This document shows positions 5,240-6,622 of a DNA stretch of 6,622 nt, one piece after another. Positions within the stretch are counted from its first letter, which is position 1. Each line of letters starts with the position of its first letter. The notes under the pieces were generated by a model. That model saw only the letters and a list, made by a program, of their open reading frames with translations, did no database searches and was not told the DNA's origin. The stretch lies in the NCBI GenBank assembly GCA_019454665.1, contig JACFNW010000131.1, positions 1 to 6,622 on the forward strand, written 5' to 3'. This DNA comes from Fimbriimonadaceae bacterium. GTDB lineage: Bacteria > Armatimonadota > Fimbriimonadia > Fimbriimonadales > Fimbriimonadaceae. A program made the translations under genes and the position numbers.

Positions 5240-6622
5240 ATGAGGTTGATCGTCGTTCTGTCAACGGCACTCTGCTTCGCGGCGATCGCTGCGGGCCAGG
5301 TGGATCAAGTGTTGCCACGCCCCGTTTCGGCGAGAGGCAACAACGTCGGCATGTCGCGATTGCGCTTCTCCCTTCCCGATGGCGGCCCGTTCGCGGAGCA
5401 AGTGGCCGCGTTCCGCGAAGACTATCCAGACCGGGAGGCTGCCCAAGGAACGCGCCTGCGCATGGTCAAAGACGCCCGGCTTGCCGAAGAGGAGTACCAC
5501 CTGACGTTGGGGCGGACGATCGAGATTCGCGCGGCCACCGAAATCGGCGCGGCTTGGGCTCTGGAGACGCTCATCCAGTTGCCGGGGCAAGGCGTCGAGA
5601 AGGGCGAGGTGCGCGACAAGCCCGCCCATGCGTTCCGCGCCGTCAGCCTGGATGTCGCACGCCGATACCACTCGCTATCCACATTGCGCAGCATGGTCCG
5701 GTGGTGCCAGGCCGCCAAGGTGCGAACGCTGTTCCTGCACCTCACCGACGACCAGAATTGGATGCTCCCCAGCGAAGTCGTGAAGGGCGTGGACCGGTTC
5801 AACACCCACGGCAAACCCGCCTACACCCGCCAGGAGATGCGCGACCTGCAGGCGTTCGCCGCCGCCCGAGGCGTCGCCATCGTGCCCGAACTCGACATCC
5901 CCGGCCACAGTTCGCTGCTCGTGCGCCACGATCCGGCGCTGTTCCAGATTCAGGGTTCGGCATCGAGCAACTGCATCAACTTCGGCTCGCTCAAGGTGCG
6001 CGAGGTCGTGGGACGGCTGCTCGACGAGATGGCGGCCACGTTCGACCGCAGCCCTTACCTGCACATCGGCGGCGACGAGGCGTGGTACCCCGACGCCCAG
6101 AAGGACCCGCACATGGCCGAGGCGATGACCCGGTTGGGCTCGGGCGCGGGTCCTGCCGAGGTGTTCGCCGACTTCGTGGGCTTCGCCGCCGAGCGCGTGT
6201 TGGCGCGGGGCAAGACGCCCGTCGTGTGGGAAGGCTTCGGCCGCACCGACTTCGTCCGCAAGCGCATCCCCCGCGAAACCGTCGTCATCGCATGGGAGGG
6301 CCATTTTTATCCGCCGGAGCAACTGGTCGCCGACGGCTTCCGCGTGGTGAACGGTGGCTGGGACCCGTTGTACGTGGTGCACCACTACCCGTTCCCCGCG
6401 ATGACGCTCGCCCCGCTACCCCGGCTTTACGCGTTCGACCCGAATGTGTTCGGGCACGTCGCCGGCCCCGAAGGGCCGCTCCGCACCGACCTCGCGCCTC
6501 ACGGCTCGGTCCTCGGCGGGTTGTTGTGTTGGTGGGAGGGGCCCGAGTGGAGCGCCCACGAAACGCTGCCGCTTCGCATCCTGGCGTTCGGGGCACGGCT
6601 CTGGAACCCGGCTGGCGAGGCC
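5240..6622 (+). CDS. Secreted GH20 beta-N-acetylhexosaminidase (3' end cut by window)
   Basis: The frame opens at ATG 5240 and stays open for 461 codons to the last base, so the C-terminus is missing. Residues 1-19 are a Sec signal peptide with small residues (A-I-A-A-G) before Gln20. Residues about 22-125 form a small alpha/beta N-terminal domain like that of many GH20 enzymes. The catalytic barrel begins near 131: L-D-V-A-R (137-141), H-L-T-D-D-Q-N-W (167-174), E-L-D-I-P-G-H (217-223), and the catalytic H-I-G-G-Asp279-Glu280. Later W-E-G (330-332) and W-W-E-G (431-434) are in the usual places for the aromatic substrate pocket. It should act by the substrate-assisted retaining mechanism, releasing terminal beta-linked GlcNAc or GalNAc outside the cytoplasm, from chitin, peptidoglycan or glycoprotein oligosaccharides. 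The ribosome binding site lies four bases from the ATG. The missing part probably holds the end of the barrel and any extra domain. Confidence 0.93.
   Translation, partial: MRLIVVLSTALCFAAIAAGQVDQVLPRPVSARGNNVGMSRLRFSLPDGGPFAEQVAAFREDYPDREAAQGTRLRMVKDARLAEEEYHLTLGRTIEIRAATEIGAAWALETLIQLPGQGVEKGEVRDKPAHAFRAVSLDVARRYHSLSTLRSMVRWCQAAKVRTLFLHLTDDQNWMLPSEVVKGVDRFNTHGKPAYTRQEMRDLQAFAAARGVAIVPELDIPGHSSLLVRHDPALFQIQGSASSNCINFGSLKVREVVGRLLDEMAATFDRSPYLHIGGDEAWYPDAQKDPHMAEAMTRLGSGAGPAEVFADFVGFAAERVLARGKTPVVWEGFGRTDFVRKRIPRETVVIAWEGHFYPPEQLVADGFRVVNGGWDPLYVVHHYPFPAMTLAPLPRLYAFDPNVFGHVAGPEGPLRTDLAPHGSVLGGLLCWWEGPEWSAHETLPLRILAFGARLWNPAGEA

Overview
The window is bacterial, with tightly packed genes, about two thirds G+C by eye, and strong G/C preference at third codon positions. 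It holds six protein-coding genes and no RNA gene, mobile element, CRISPR array or origin that I can recognise. The mix suggests a free-living heterotroph from a little-studied high-GC lineage: a lipoprotein, a zincin-type protease, an NAD-type isocitrate dehydrogenase, a penicillin-binding-type serine hydrolase, a Gfo/Idh/MocA oxidoreductase and a secreted GH20 hexosaminidase. Armatimonadota or a similar phylum is a guess from gene style only.

Left block (1-1510, + strand): a small predicted lipoprotein (24-611) overlaps by one base a putative gluzincin metallopeptidase (611-1510, HEYAH plus a downstream Glu). They look like a translationally coupled pair of unknown function. A spacer of 85 bases without a clear terminator separates them from a gene on the opposite strand.

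Middle (1596-2606, - strand): a complete NAD-type isocitrate dehydrogenase of the short beta-decarboxylating dehydrogenase family, probably a TCA-cycle enzyme. It is convergent with the left block. It diverges from the right block across a 65-base region that holds a candidate promoter for the rightward genes and a small dyad.

Right block (2672-6622, + strand): a class-C beta-lactamase-like serine hydrolase (2672-4120) is followed after one base by a Gfo/Idh/MocA family oxidoreductase (4122-5180). After 59 bases comes a signal-peptide-bearing GH20 beta-N-acetylhexosaminidase (5240 to the window edge), which stays open and is truncated by the window. The three could act together on amino-sugar glycans (chitin or peptidoglycan fragments), but only the GH20 gene directly suggests that substrate class.

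I found no convincing novel system. The items most worth a second look are the lipoprotein/protease pair, a repeated CGGGTAGG(A/C)T element just upstream of two start codons (with a diverged relative before GH20), and the oxidoreductase with an altered active-site motif.
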